Shown here piece by piece: positions 54,106 to 63,769 of a DNA stretch of 64,000 nucleotides (the first letter of the stretch is position 1; the number at the start of each line of letters is the position of its first letter). The stretch spans positions 21,262,291-21,326,290 of the forward strand of contig OV277868.1 of the NCBI GenBank assembly GCA_922989275.2. The letters run 5' to 3'. The stretch is from Gari tellinella (lineage: Eukaryota; Mollusca; Bivalvia; Cardiida; Psammobiidae). The position numbers and the translations under genes were made by a program. The notes beneath the pieces are model-generated. The model was not told the origin of the DNA. It saw only the letters and a program-made list of their open reading frames with translations, and did not search any database.

Positions 54106-54647
54106 CACTCAGTACAAAAAGAAACGCACATTTTGTATCACAATCTTATTTTTATGTAGAAGGAACGTATTTGTGAATTATTATCAAATCATTATTGAAT
54201 TGGTAGCATCCCAACCTGCACTAATCGGTGCGGTATTTTAAACAAGCTGTAGTTAATTCTTTCGCTGCCAAATTAATCGTGAGGTTTATACCCCTTCACC
54301 ATATTATTGCCATCTGCTTCAATTTTGTTGTTTTCAAGATCGTTTCTAAGTAAAATTCAATGTAGAATGACTTAAATGAAATCGATAAGAGTGTCAAACA
54401 GTTTGGATCCTGATCAGACGCCGCGTTACGCGGCGTCTGATCAGGATCCAAACTGTTTGCAAACGCTTTTTGGCGTCATTAGGAGGGACATGGTTAAAAG
54501 GCAACACAGTGTTTTTTGAGTATTTTTCTGAACTTGTTGCAGAATTAAATAAATCTTGAGATATGGTCTTTCTTTTCTATTTTTCCTCAAAAAAATGTAT
54601 CCTAATCTGCGCCTGAGCATAATGTGCGTTTCTTTTTGCACTGAGTG
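54106..54647. mobile_element. element N, TA target, interrupted by MITE-B
   Basis: TA-CACTCAGTACAAAAAGAAA and its inverse TTTCTTTTTGCACTGAGTG-TA. The ends look mariner-like. The interior is short apart from the MITE-B inserted at 54,253. Confidence 0.75.
54253..54497 (-). mobile_element. MITE-B, TTAA on both sides
   Basis: TTAATTCTTTCGCTGCCAAA to GGAGGGACATGGTTAA. The hairpin is perfectly paired at about 54,398-54,463 (GGATCCTGATCAGACGCCGC and complement). Confidence 0.88.
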
Positions 54648-54777
54648 TATACCACATTACCAACATTTTGTTAACTCATTCAACCCTGAAACGTTGAATG
54701 GACAATTCCAACTTCCAATAAGTCTAGTCCATTTTTTAATTTAAACGGTTGATTTTAACAATATATTTCAAAATGAA

Positions 54778-54843
54778 AAACAGTATAGAGCCTGATCAGA
54801 GGGCTCCTTAAGGAACCCTCTGATCAGTGTCTACACTGTTTGC
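54778..54843. repeat. family J hairpin
   Basis: CAGTATAGAGCCTGATCAGA, GGGCTCCTTAAGGAACCC, TCTGATCAGTGTCTACACTG. The GATCAGAGGG core matches 13,498. Confidence 0.8.
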
Positions 54844-54947
54844 ATGGGACAAGTGTACTCTTGAAAGTTACACTGTTCGTTAATGACGATTATACTCGTC
54901 TCTAATGATGAATGTTTTAAGTACAGCCAATATTGTTATGCAGCGTA

Positions 54948-55193
54948 CAGAGGAGAATCTGTTATTCTGTCCTGTTTAAACGCAAACGTACGTAAACGCA
55001 AAGCACTAAAACGTAGAAAAGAACAACGTTTGGACAATTCTGATAATTCTTGTTTATCTTGGTGGCAAACAGTTTGGAGCCTGATCAGACGCCGGGTTAC
55101 CCGGCGTCTGATCTGGCTCCAAACTGTTTCCACTGTAAATACTAGTTTTAGCGTAAACGCGTTTATTGGGAAAGAATAACAGATTCTCCACTG
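54948..55193 (+). mobile_element. MITE-A, full length
   Basis: TA-CAGAGGAGAATCTG to TTCTCCACTG-TA. Uses TGTCCTGTTTAAACGC. Confidence 0.94.
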
Positions 55194-55770
55194 TATGTCA
55201 TTAATGAGCAGGAACAAAAAGTACTTTTGGTGTTCCGATTTTAGTCAAACATGCATTAGGTGTATAGGAACACCAAAACATCAATAGGCAGTATTTGATA
55301 TATGAGGTTGCTTAACAAGTTCTGTAACTTTCTATAGTTTTCTTTTGAAAAAGCACTATTGTGTAAAAGAATATGGTTTTAAGTTAAAACGTTTCTAAAT
55401 TCTAGTTATTTGTCCCATTTTTTATCATAGAGCCAGTTCTGTGGAAAAAGTAAATTATTTTTTCATTTATGTGCTAAAGTCGCATAGCAACACAGATTCT
55501 GGTTCTAACAGTAGATAATACTTTATCTCGTGTATTAAATAATAAGCACTCGTGTAAGATGCTCTATTTTAACTGCGTGTGCATTGTCTGTGTTTGTGAA
55601 TTGCAAACATCACAATCGTGTTTGAACGAGAAAAATCTTTTAGCTGTTCTTTTCATAAAGAGCCCGCCAAAATTGCTTTAGTCTCAAAATGTATATGAGC
55701 CCTGGCATTTCAAAACTTGCCTTATTGCATTGCAAACAGTGTAGATCAGACGCGACAGCTCGCCTTGGTA

Positions 55771-56016
55771 CAGTGGAGAATCTGTTATTCTTTCCCAATA
55801 AACGCGTTTACGCTAAAACTATTATTTGCAGTGCAAACAGTTTGGAGCCAGATCAGACGCCGGGTAACCCGGCATCTGATCTGGCTCCAAATTGTTTGCC
55901 ACCAAGATAAACAAGAATTATCAGAATTGTGCAAAAGTTGTTCTTGTCTACGTTTTAGTGCTTTGCGTTTGCGTACGTTTGCGTTTAAACGGGAAAGAAT
56001 AACAGATTCTCCACTG
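55771..56016 (-). mobile_element. MITE-A in family J
   Basis: TA both sides. The right TA is shared with element K. Confidence 0.95.
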
Positions 56017-56018
56017 TA

Positions 56019-56906
56019 CGAGGGGTGTTTCACAATTAATGCAACTAGATTAATAACTTTATTAATATAAGTAAGATCACAGTAAGATCACATGACTATA
56101 TAAGTCACACCGCGAGCATAAATGACCCCAAGTCAAGGGCACTAGGCAGTTTTTGAGTATTTTGAGGTAATGTTTCGAACCAATTTTGATACTATAATTA
56201 CCATAACGGTTCTATTATTTGAAATAATTTTTTGAAAATTTCGGTCATATAAAACCATACAATTATACACACATTACGCAATTTCAAATTATATATTTTC
56301 ACAAAATGACAAAAATATAGGTAATAGTTTAATCTTACTGAAAATATCATAAAAAATGACACTACTGTTATGTTCAAGAGGTTTTGTTGAAATCTAGAAC
56401 ACATTTTGTTACACCAAACCAGGCTATAATTGAACTAATTGAAGAAAATGTTCATGTTTTAAAGTCAATTTATAGATATATGAATCTAGAAAAAGTTCAC
56501 AGCATTCGAAAATTAATGTCAACTTTTTTCATAAGCCAAATGAGTATTTTTCTTTTTTAAAAAAAAAAGAGTTTTAAAACAGCTGAGCCTTTAATTTTAA
56601 TGAAATCTTATTTATATTAAAATTTAGACATAAACCGATATATTTCAAAAAAAAGTATTGACATTTTACTTCTTAAAAAGTTATTAGGTCAATAAGTAAT
56701 GTCTGAAAAGTGCTATGTTCTAGTGCCCTTGAGAAGGGATTATTTAGATAAGAATTGTGATTTATCACGTAATGTGATCTTATCGTGCATTATACCATCG
56801 TGTAGGTGAGGAATTACCCTTTCCAACGATATATCACACATGCATATTACAATTATTATATCGAAGTTATCAATGGAGTTGCATTAATTATGAACCCCCC
56901 CCCTCG
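56019..56906. mobile_element. element K, mariner-like non-autonomous
   Basis: TA-CGAGGGGTGTTTCACAATTA and, inverted, CGAGGGGGGGGGTTCATAAT at the right, followed by TA. The inner ends share AATTAATGCAACT. The AT-rich interior has no frame above about 68 codons. Confidence 0.75.
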
Positions 56907-57125
56907 TATACTCTGTTCGACACCCACACTAATCTAAAGCATTGCATTTAGCTGTACTATTTACGGTATTTGGCAATGAGCGCCAAACTCAGATACAGAG
57001 CCTGGGGTTATAATGGTGCTTGGTCTGTACAATTTTGCACTGCAATAAGGCAAGTCTGTCTTGGCAAGAATCATATGTTGTTTGTACCGGATGTCAGGGA
57101 AAACTTTGTTACAAACTCGCCTATA

Positions 57126-57377
57126 CAGTGGAGAATCTGTTATTCTTTCCTGTTTAAACGCAAACGTACATGTACGCAAGCGCAAAACACTAAAACGTAG
57201 AAAAGAACAACTTTTTGACAATTCTGATAATTCATCTTTATCTGGGTGGCAAACAGTTTGGAGCCTGATCAGACGCCGGGTTACCCGGCGTCTGATCTGG
57301 CTCCAAACTGTTTGCACTGCAAATAATAGTTTTAGCGTAAACGCGTTTATTGGGAAAGAATAACGTTTTCTCCACTG
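57126..57377 (+). mobile_element. MITE-A with 16-bp flanking repeat
   Basis: Ends intact. TACAAACTCGCCTATA occurs directly on both sides, longer than the usual TA. Confidence 0.95.
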
Positions 57378-57389
57378 TACAAACTCGCC

Positions 57390-57474
57390 TATAGCACACT
57401 AACACTTACGTTAACATTTACAGTGAAGACATTATTAATGCGCTTGATGACGTCATTGAAAGTAAAAGGGTTAA
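57390..57474 (-). mobile_element. MITE-B end fragment
   Basis: CGCTTGATGACGTCATTGAA, AGTAAAAGGGTTAA. Confidence 0.6.
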
Positions 57475-57479
57475 TGCCG

Positions 57480-57935
57480 AATATTCTTGCAATTGCATTC
57501 AGTACTTTTGCCTTTACCTGATTACCCACCGACCATTACCCTCGTCTGTCCAATGACATTCTGGTAAACGGTCGCTAAATGCAAGGTTGATTGTATACTC
57601 ATGAAACCTTTATAGACATTTCAATGGTGCGCGTCTACTGCAAAAGTGCATTCAAATATAAAAATAACATGCACGTGCAGTTGATAATATGCTGTTAATT
57701 GCTACATATGGGTTTTTTCAAAAATAATAATTTCCATTGCTAACTAAAGTTACTCGGCTTCCGGGCAAGCTTCAGCTTGTTTGCCAGTAATATTATTATA
57801 TACGATCAACGATTTCCAGAACCTGAAAACTGTCAACAGTTTTATTGAATTGTGTCTGCATTTCTTTAACGGAATAGAATTATGACTTCCCTTAATACTA
57901 GTATTATGAGTTGTCTTTTATGTATAAGCAGTGAA
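57480..57935. other. no gene; one MITE-A scrap
   Basis: GGCTTCCGGGCAAGCTTCAG and TTGTTTGCC at about 57,755 may be a MITE-A remnant. Nothing else. Confidence 0.35.
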
Positions 57936-57936
57936 A

Positions 57937-58176
57937 GTATACCAGACAAAAAAGAAACGTCTACATTTAAAAAGTATGTTTCTTTCAACATATTGGCGAG
58001 AATTTGGAGCCACATGTATCAATTAGACAATTAAAATTGATGCGTTAATACAGAAAAGGGATGTGTGCATCAGTAAAAGAAAACTTTAGTGAAAAAATGA
58101 AGTATTTATTTAGATGTGGTGCTATGAAGTAAATTACTATACATTATAGTAGACGTTATTTTTTGTCTGGTATATG
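57937..58176. mobile_element. element M, inverted-repeat element
   Basis: TATACCAGACAAAAAAGAAA, CGTCTAC at the left and GTAGACGTTATTTTTTGTCT, GGTATA at the right. About 240 bp, non-coding. Confidence 0.7.
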
Positions 58177-58409
58177 TGGATTTTGGCAACTCCGTCAGTT
58201 TTTTCCGCTGAATGAGTATATTCTGTGTTTGTTCAAGTGTGTAAAGTAATATACAGTCGCAACTGTTTTATGCGGCCTTATATGATTTGGATGGTAGAAT
58301 GCCCTTTAAGCATACGAGTAGCAACAAAATTCAAGAAACAACTGTGATGCAGAAACCTCTTTAATTTCTGCTATACGTACATGTAATTTCTTATTTTAAT
58401 ACCTTTATA

Positions 58410-58655
58410 CAGTGGAGAATCTGTTATTCTTTCCCGTTTAAACGCAAACGTACGCAAACGCAAAGCACTAAAACGAAGAAAAGAACAACTTTTGGACAAT
58501 TTTGATATTTCATGTTTATCTTGGTGGCAAACAGTTTGGAGCCTGATCAGACGCCGGGTTACCCGGCGTCTGATCTGGCTCCAAACTGTTTGCACTGCAA
58601 ATAATAGTTTTAGCGTAAACGCGTTTATTGGGAAAGAATAACAGATTCTCCACTG
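58410..58655 (+). mobile_element. MITE-A, full length
   Basis: TA both sides. Close to the family consensus. Confidence 0.96.
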
Positions 58656-58670
58656 TACCATGCATTACAT

Positions 58671-58924
58671 GTAACCCTTTCACCCTCAAAGACGTCAAAA
58701 GGCGCAATTGCAAATTGTTTGAATCCCAATCATACGCCGCGTAACGCGGCGTCTGGTCAGAATCAAAACTATTTGACACTTGTATCGAAATGTCGCAGTC
58801 ATACTGCCTTAAATCTAACTTTAAACCGATATTGCAGACAACATAAATGTTGCAGACGACAAATAAAACGATGAAGGGGGTATATGTAAAAGCCTCACGA
58901 GTAATTAGTTAGCAGGGAAAATGT
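58671..58924 (+). mobile_element. MITE-B, diverged
   Basis: TAACCCTTTCACCCTCAAAG start. Hairpin GAATCCCAATCATACGCCGC with a better preserved right arm. AGGGGGTATATG near the end. Confidence 0.7.
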
Positions 58925-59032
58925 TATACCTTCCATACAAAAGGTCTACTAACACAAGCTACATGTATACTGTACATATATTATGACTTGAGATATATAT
59001 CATTTCGCTTAGGTAATAAATAATTTACATGT

Positions 59033-59245
59033 ACAGTAGAGAAAACGTTATTCTTTCCCAATAAACGCGTTTACTCTAAAACTATTATTTCCATTGCAAA
59101 CAGTTTGGAGCCAGATCAGACGCCGGGTAACCCGGCGTCTGATCAGGCTCTAAACTGTTTGCCACCAAGATAAACATGAATTATTAGAATTGTTCAAAAA
59201 TTGTTCTTTTCAACGTTTCAGTGTTTCGCGTTTGCGTACGTTTCT
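59033..59245 (-). mobile_element. MITE-A, right end truncated
   Basis: TA-CAGTAGAGAAAACG start. It breaks off at GCGTACGTTTCTGC. Confidence 0.85.
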
Positions 59246-59589
59246 GCTACATGTACAATAGAGACTGCTTCACAGTTGCGGTCTACATTTGAAATTAATT
59301 AATTTTAAGCAATTTTTTTTTGTAATAAAAGCATTCACATGAGGGTCAATCGGTTTAGGAATCAGATAGTGATACCATATAAGGCGTTTGATATTGGCCA
59401 CAAGTGTTTGCATCGTTTTGTAGACTCTCGACTGACAGCTAAAGGGTTAAGTGATATCATCATTAATGTATTTAAGAAAGAAGTTTGAGAAAAATATATT
59501 CGTGATATTTAATCTTCAAAAGTTACATTAACTATTTCAGATCTTTGTGAACTCAGTCGGAACGAGTCAAGTGTTTATTTTGTAATATA

Positions 59590-59835
59590 CAGTGGAGAAT
59601 CTGTTATTCTGTCCCGTTTAAACGCAAACGTACGCAAACGCAAAACACTAAAACGTAGAAAAGAACAACTTTTGGACAATTCTGATATTTCATGTTTATC
59701 TTGGTGGCAAACAGTTTGGAGCCTGATCAGACGCCGGGTTACCCGGCGTCTGATCTGGCTCCAAACTGTTTGCAATGGAAATAATAGTTTTAGCGTAAAC
59801 GCGTTTATTGGGAAAGAATAACAGATTCTCCACTG
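59590..59835 (+). mobile_element. MITE-A, full length
   Basis: TA both sides. Its right TA (59,836-59,837) is the left TA of the next copy. Confidence 0.95.
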
Positions 59836-59837
59836 TA

Positions 59838-60087
59838 CAGTGAAGATGATGTTATTTATTACCATTAAACGTGTTAATGCTGAAACCGTTTTAAGCATTG
59901 CAAACACTTTGGAGCCAGATAAGACACCGGACAGCTTGACGTCAGATTTTCTCCTAACAGTTTGTCACCGCGATCAAAAATATATAATTACTTAATTAAA
60001 TTTTCAAAAATCTGTACTTTTCTACATTTTATTGAAATTCGTTTATATTTTATTTGCGTTTAAATGTCTGAGAAATATTCTCCACTG
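59838..60087 (-). mobile_element. MITE-A, diverged, adjacent
   Basis: CAGTGAAGATGATGTTATTT to ATATTCTCCACTG. Hairpin largely lost (GGAGCCAGATAAGACACCGG only). Confidence 0.75.
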
Positions 60088-60108
60088 TCCATGACCTTTT
60101 GATAGTTG

Positions 60109-60355
60109 TTATCCTTTTCACTACCAAATGTATCGTGAGATGTTTACCCCTTCACCGTTTCATTGTCGTCTATTTCTATTTTGTTATCTACAATGTCATT
60201 TCTAAGTTAAACAATAAGGCAGTATGACTAAAGACATTTTAAATTGAGTGTCAAACAGTTTAGGTCCTGATCAGACGCCGCTTTATGTGGCGTCTGATCA
60301 GGATCCAAACTGTTTGCAGTCGCCCTTTTAAGCGTCATTGAGAGTGAAAGAGTTA
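60109..60355 (-). mobile_element. MITE-B
   Basis: TTATCCTTTTCACTACCAAA to TTGAGAGTGAAAGAGTTAA. Hairpin GGTCCTGATCAGACGCCGC with tip TTTATGTGG. Confidence 0.85.
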
Positions 60356-60761
60356 ACAGCGTCATAGGCGAGTACAGTAAACTTTGTAAACAGGTACATG
60401 TATGATGCAAATCCGGATTCGATATGTTCGATATGATACACTAATCGATATTTATACTAATAAACTGTCTTGAATCTAAGTTTAAGGAGTTTTTTAGACA
60501 AGTGAAGAAGACTCATATAGGTTGAAGTTTTTTCTTAGAATAAATTATTATTTAACTAAGACAAGTGGCGTAAAATAAGTAAATCACCAAACAAATATTG
60601 CAGCTTTCTGCTTGATGTACATGTACATTGTACATGTATGTCTTAGATAAAAAAAAAAGACTTTACAAAAGAGATTCTTAATGCGACTTTATAAAAAACA
60701 CGTTTGACTTTAACATGTCTATGTATATCCATGTTATGCTCTGTCGTTTATATTGGTAATA

Positions 60762-61007
60762 CAGTGGAGAAAACGTTATTCTTTCCCAATAAACGCGTGT
60801 ACGCTAAAACTATTATTTCCAGTGCCAACAGTTTGGAGCCAGATCAGACGCCGGGTAACCCGGCGTCTGATCAGGCTCCAAACTGTTTGCCACCAAGATA
60901 AACATGAAACATCAGAATTGTCCAAATATTGTTCTTTTCTACGTTTTAGTGCTTTGCGTTTGCGTACGTTTGCGTTTAAACGGGAAAGAATAACAGATTC
61001 TCAACTG
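60762..61007 (-). mobile_element. MITE-A, full length
   Basis: TA both sides. The right end is TCTCAACTG instead of TCTCCACTG. Confidence 0.95.
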
Positions 61008-61204
61008 TACGTGTGCATTTTAATGCACTATGACCCTTGCAGAATACACCATTCTTTCATATTTAAAACAACACTTACACGTATAAGGTATTACACTTTT
61101 GAAAATTACGGTTCCTTCAAAAGGTTGACGACGTATTCTTATCTTAGTGACAAATTGTTTTGAGTCTAATCATATGCTGAATAAATTTATTCCACGTCTG
61201 ATCT

Positions 61205-61355
61205 GGCTCACATAGATGTTGACAGCTGGGAAGGACTTGCATTAGATCGCAACCAATGGCGACACACTGTAAAAAGTTTAATGAATAAGGCAGAAGAGAA
61301 ACGGTCTGAAAAGAGGGACCTGCAAAGGATAAACCGGAAGGCATCGTACATGTAT
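61205..61355 (+). mobile_element. LINE ORF2 C-terminal fragment
   Basis: The open frame reads I-D-V-D-S-W-E-G-L-A-L-D-R-N-Q-W-R and then T-V-K-S-L-M-N-K-A-E-E-K-R. The W-E-x-L-A-x-D-R-x-x-W-R pattern is characteristic of the extreme C-terminus of LINE reverse-transcriptase ORFs. No other part of the element is present. Confidence 0.55.
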
Positions 61356-61392
61356 GCCAGAGATGGCACACTTTTCATCTGCGTAGATTATA

Positions 61393-61638
61393 CAGTGGAG
61401 AAAACGTTATTCTTTCCCAATAAACGCGTTTACGCTAAAACTATTGTTTGCAGTGCAAACAGTTTGGAGCCAGATCAGACGCCGGGTAACCCGGCGTCTG
61501 ATCAGGCTCGAAACTGTTTGCCACCAAGATAAACAAGAATTATCAGAATTGTCCAAAAGTTGTTCTTTTCTACGTTTTAGTGCTTTGCGTTTGCGTACGT
61601 TTGCGTTTAAACGGGAAAGAATAACAGATTCTCCACTG
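61393..61638 (-). mobile_element. MITE-A, full length
   Basis: TA both sides. One arm substitution (GGCTCGAAAC). Confidence 0.96.
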
Positions 61639-61869
61639 TACATGTATGTAAACGATGTGTTGTAATCTGAATAATCTTAATATTCGCCCCATTCACATCC
61701 TTTAAAAAATGACGTTTAAACAACAGGAACGCAATTCATAGAATTTGCCGATCATTTTGTGTCGTTTATTATGCTTAAACATCAAAAAGATTCAGTTCAT
61801 TTCTTAATTAAATATTTTGGAGCTTGACCAGTTGCCACTGTAATGACGAAAAGTATCCCCCTCTAAAAA

Positions 61870-61974
61870 GTGACACAGGAGGTCGTTTTCGACGTAGAAA
61901 GCTGATATTAATCAAGCCTTTTATTACGTTATGACCAGGGAGGTCAACTTTCTGCGTCGAAAAATGTCACGGGG
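61870..61974. repeat. small inverted repeat
   Basis: TTTTCGACGTAGAAAGCTGA faces TCAACTTTCTGCGTCGAAAA about 45 bp apart. Confidence 0.55.
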
Positions 61975-62085
61975 TCGCAATTGTGAGGAGGAGGGACACA
62001 TTTCGTAATTACACCGGATTTCAAATGTACATGTACCCGGATTCTTATCTGGCTCCTACATGTACCTGTAACTGTACTACATGTA

Positions 62086-62425
62086 CAGTGCTCCCTCTCT
62101 ACAACGGCCCTCCCAACAACGACTCCCTCCTTACAACGACGCTTGCCATTCTTCCCCCAAACAAGACAATTATGTCAACCCATTCACGGATGCAATGTCG
62201 TCTGCTTAAAATTGTCGTCTGCTGTTTTTCTCATTTTCTCATTTTGACAGAAATGATGAGTGACAAACAGCTTGAATCCAGACCAGATGCCGCGTTACGG
62301 GGCGTCTGGGTTGGATTCAAGCTGTTTGCAAATGTAAGCCAGTTTCCCTCCCTATAACGACTCCTTCCGAACAATACACACAATGTTTATCTCCCACGGG
62401 GTGTCGTTGTAGAGAGGGAGCGCTT
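62086..62425 (+). mobile_element. MITE-C, best copy
   Basis: TA-CAGTGCTCCCTCTCTACAA at the left, TTGTAGAGAGGGAGCGCTT-TA at the right. Second block CTCCCTCCTTACAACGAC. Hairpin GAATCCAGACCAGATGCCGC with imperfect right arm. It shares TTGTCGTCTGCT with MITE-B. Confidence 0.85.
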
Positions 62426-62455
62426 TATTCCATTCACCTCTCCGTGATCTGGTTA

Positions 62456-62700
62456 CAGTGGAGAATCTGTTATTCTTTCCCGTTTAACGAAACGAAACGC
62501 AAACGCAAAACACTAAAACGTAGAAAAGAACAACTTTTGGACAATTCCGATAATTCATGTTTATCTTGGTGGCAAACAGTTTGGAGCCTGATCAGTCGCC
62601 GGGTTACCCAGCGTCTCATCTGGCTCCAAACTGCTTGCAATAGAAATAATAGTTTTAGCATAAACGTGTTTATTGGGAAAGAATAACGTTTTCTCCGCTG
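62456..62700 (+). mobile_element. MITE-A, full length
   Basis: TA-CAGTGGAGAATCTG to TTCTCCGCTG-TA. Left block is GTTTAACGAAACGAAACGC. Confidence 0.93.
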
Positions 62701-62736
62701 TATGAACCCCCTCTAATAGTCTCATGAGGTACAGCC

Positions 62737-62985
62737 TTAACCTTCAGCACCAATATGTGTAAACTGCTTCAACCTCGTACCAACTTGCTGCATGTATTTC
62801 GCCTGTTTAAAACAAATTCTAAATATTATTCCCAAGAAAGATTCAAAGCGGTTTCACCGAAGAAATATCAACACGATTGTCAAACAGTTTGGACCCTGAT
62901 CAGACGCCGCGTAACGCGGCGTCTGATCAGAATCCAAACTGTTTTCAAAATCGAATTTAGTCGCTAATGGTGATGAAAGGGGTAA
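62737..62985 (-). mobile_element. MITE-B
   Basis: TTAACCTTCAGCACCAATAT start. Hairpin GGACCCTGATCAGACGCCGC and complement. GGTGATGAAAGGGGTAAAC at the right. Confidence 0.75.
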
Positions 62986-63149
62986 ACTTGTTTAATAGTT
63001 TTTATGACTTTATCAAATATGATCTGTTACTAAAACCTACCGCGCCCATTTACTAAGGTTAATCATTGGAAAATATTATCCATGAAGAAAAAAGTCATAA
63101 AATTAAATCACTGAAATAATCAAATTGCTTTCAAAGTAGTATAGATCTA

Positions 63150-63364
63150 CGGTGGAGAATACACCATTCTTTTCAAATAAAAATTAGCTTTGTTGCAAAA
63201 AGATGTGAGCCAGACAAAATGCCTGGTAAGTTGACGGCAGGTCAGACTCTAAACTGTTTGCCACTTGGATAAAAACTAATCGTTAGACCATTATAACAAG
63301 CTGTGCTTTTCTAGATTTAAGTGAAGTGCTTTAATTTAGATTTGAAATGTCATTGTCTCCCGTG
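63150..63364 (-). mobile_element. decayed MITE-A
   Basis: CGGTGGAGAATACACCATTC start, GTGAGCCAGACAAAATGCC, TCTAAACTGTTTGCCACTTG, end TGTCTCCCGTG-TA. Confidence 0.65.
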
Positions 63365-63385
63365 TATTTTCTAAATCAATAGATT

Positions 63386-63522
63386 TAACCCTTTCACTAC
63401 AAACATTTTCGTGAGTTTTTTACCCCTTCACCGTTTCAGTATTGCCTGCTCCAATTTTGTTGTCTGCAATGCCGTTTCAAGTAAAATATAAAATAATTTG
63501 GCTATAGACTTTGAATCTTATA
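63386..63522 (-). mobile_element. MITE-B left part, interrupted by MITE-A
   Basis: TTTAACCCTTTCACTACAAA, TTTTACCCCTTCACCGTTTC, TTGTTGTCTGCAATGCC. MITE-A follows, and GAATACAAACTGTGTGC at 63,772 may be the continuation. Confidence 0.65.
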
Positions 63523-63769
63523 CAGTGGAGAAAACGTTATTTTTTCCCAATAAACGCGTTTACGCTAAAACTATTATTTGCCGTGCAAACAGTTTGGAGT
63601 CAGATAAGACGCCGGGTGACCCGGCGTCTGATCAGGCTCCAAACTGTTTGCCACCAAGATAAACAAGAATTATCAGAATTGTCCAAAAGTTGTTCTTTTC
63701 TACGTTTTTAGTGCTTTGCGTTTGCGTACGTTTGCGTTTAAACGGGAAAGAATAACAGATTCTCCACTG
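63523..63769 (-). mobile_element. MITE-A, full length
   Basis: TA both sides. One extra T in TACGTTTTTAGTG. Confidence 0.96.

Larger units (their letters stand above)
54002..54745. repeat. direct repeat flanking element N
   Basis: 54,022-54,100 and 54,652-54,733 share ATACCACATT, CTCATTCAACCCTGAAAC, AATGGACAATTC and AATAAGTCTAGTCCATTT, about 90 bp on each side of the 54,106-54,647 element. Too long to be a target duplication. Confidence 0.75.
55725..57000. mobile_element. family J element broken by two insertions
   Basis: TGCATTGCAAACAGTGTAGA, TCAGACGCGACAGCTCGCC on the left and CTCTGTTCGACACCCACAC, TCTAAAGCATTGCATTTAGC on the right match 985-1135. MITE-A and element K sit between them, at the TA of the hairpin right arm. 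Confidence 0.7.

Noticed and set aside
200..63769. Dozens of similar 60-140 codon open frames (for example those rich in R-R-R-V-T-R-R-L-I-R-L-Q-T-V-C-H-Q-D)
   Set aside because: They are translations of MITE-A in various frames and on both strands. The element has few stops by composition, the frames have no conserved start, and they break freely between copies.
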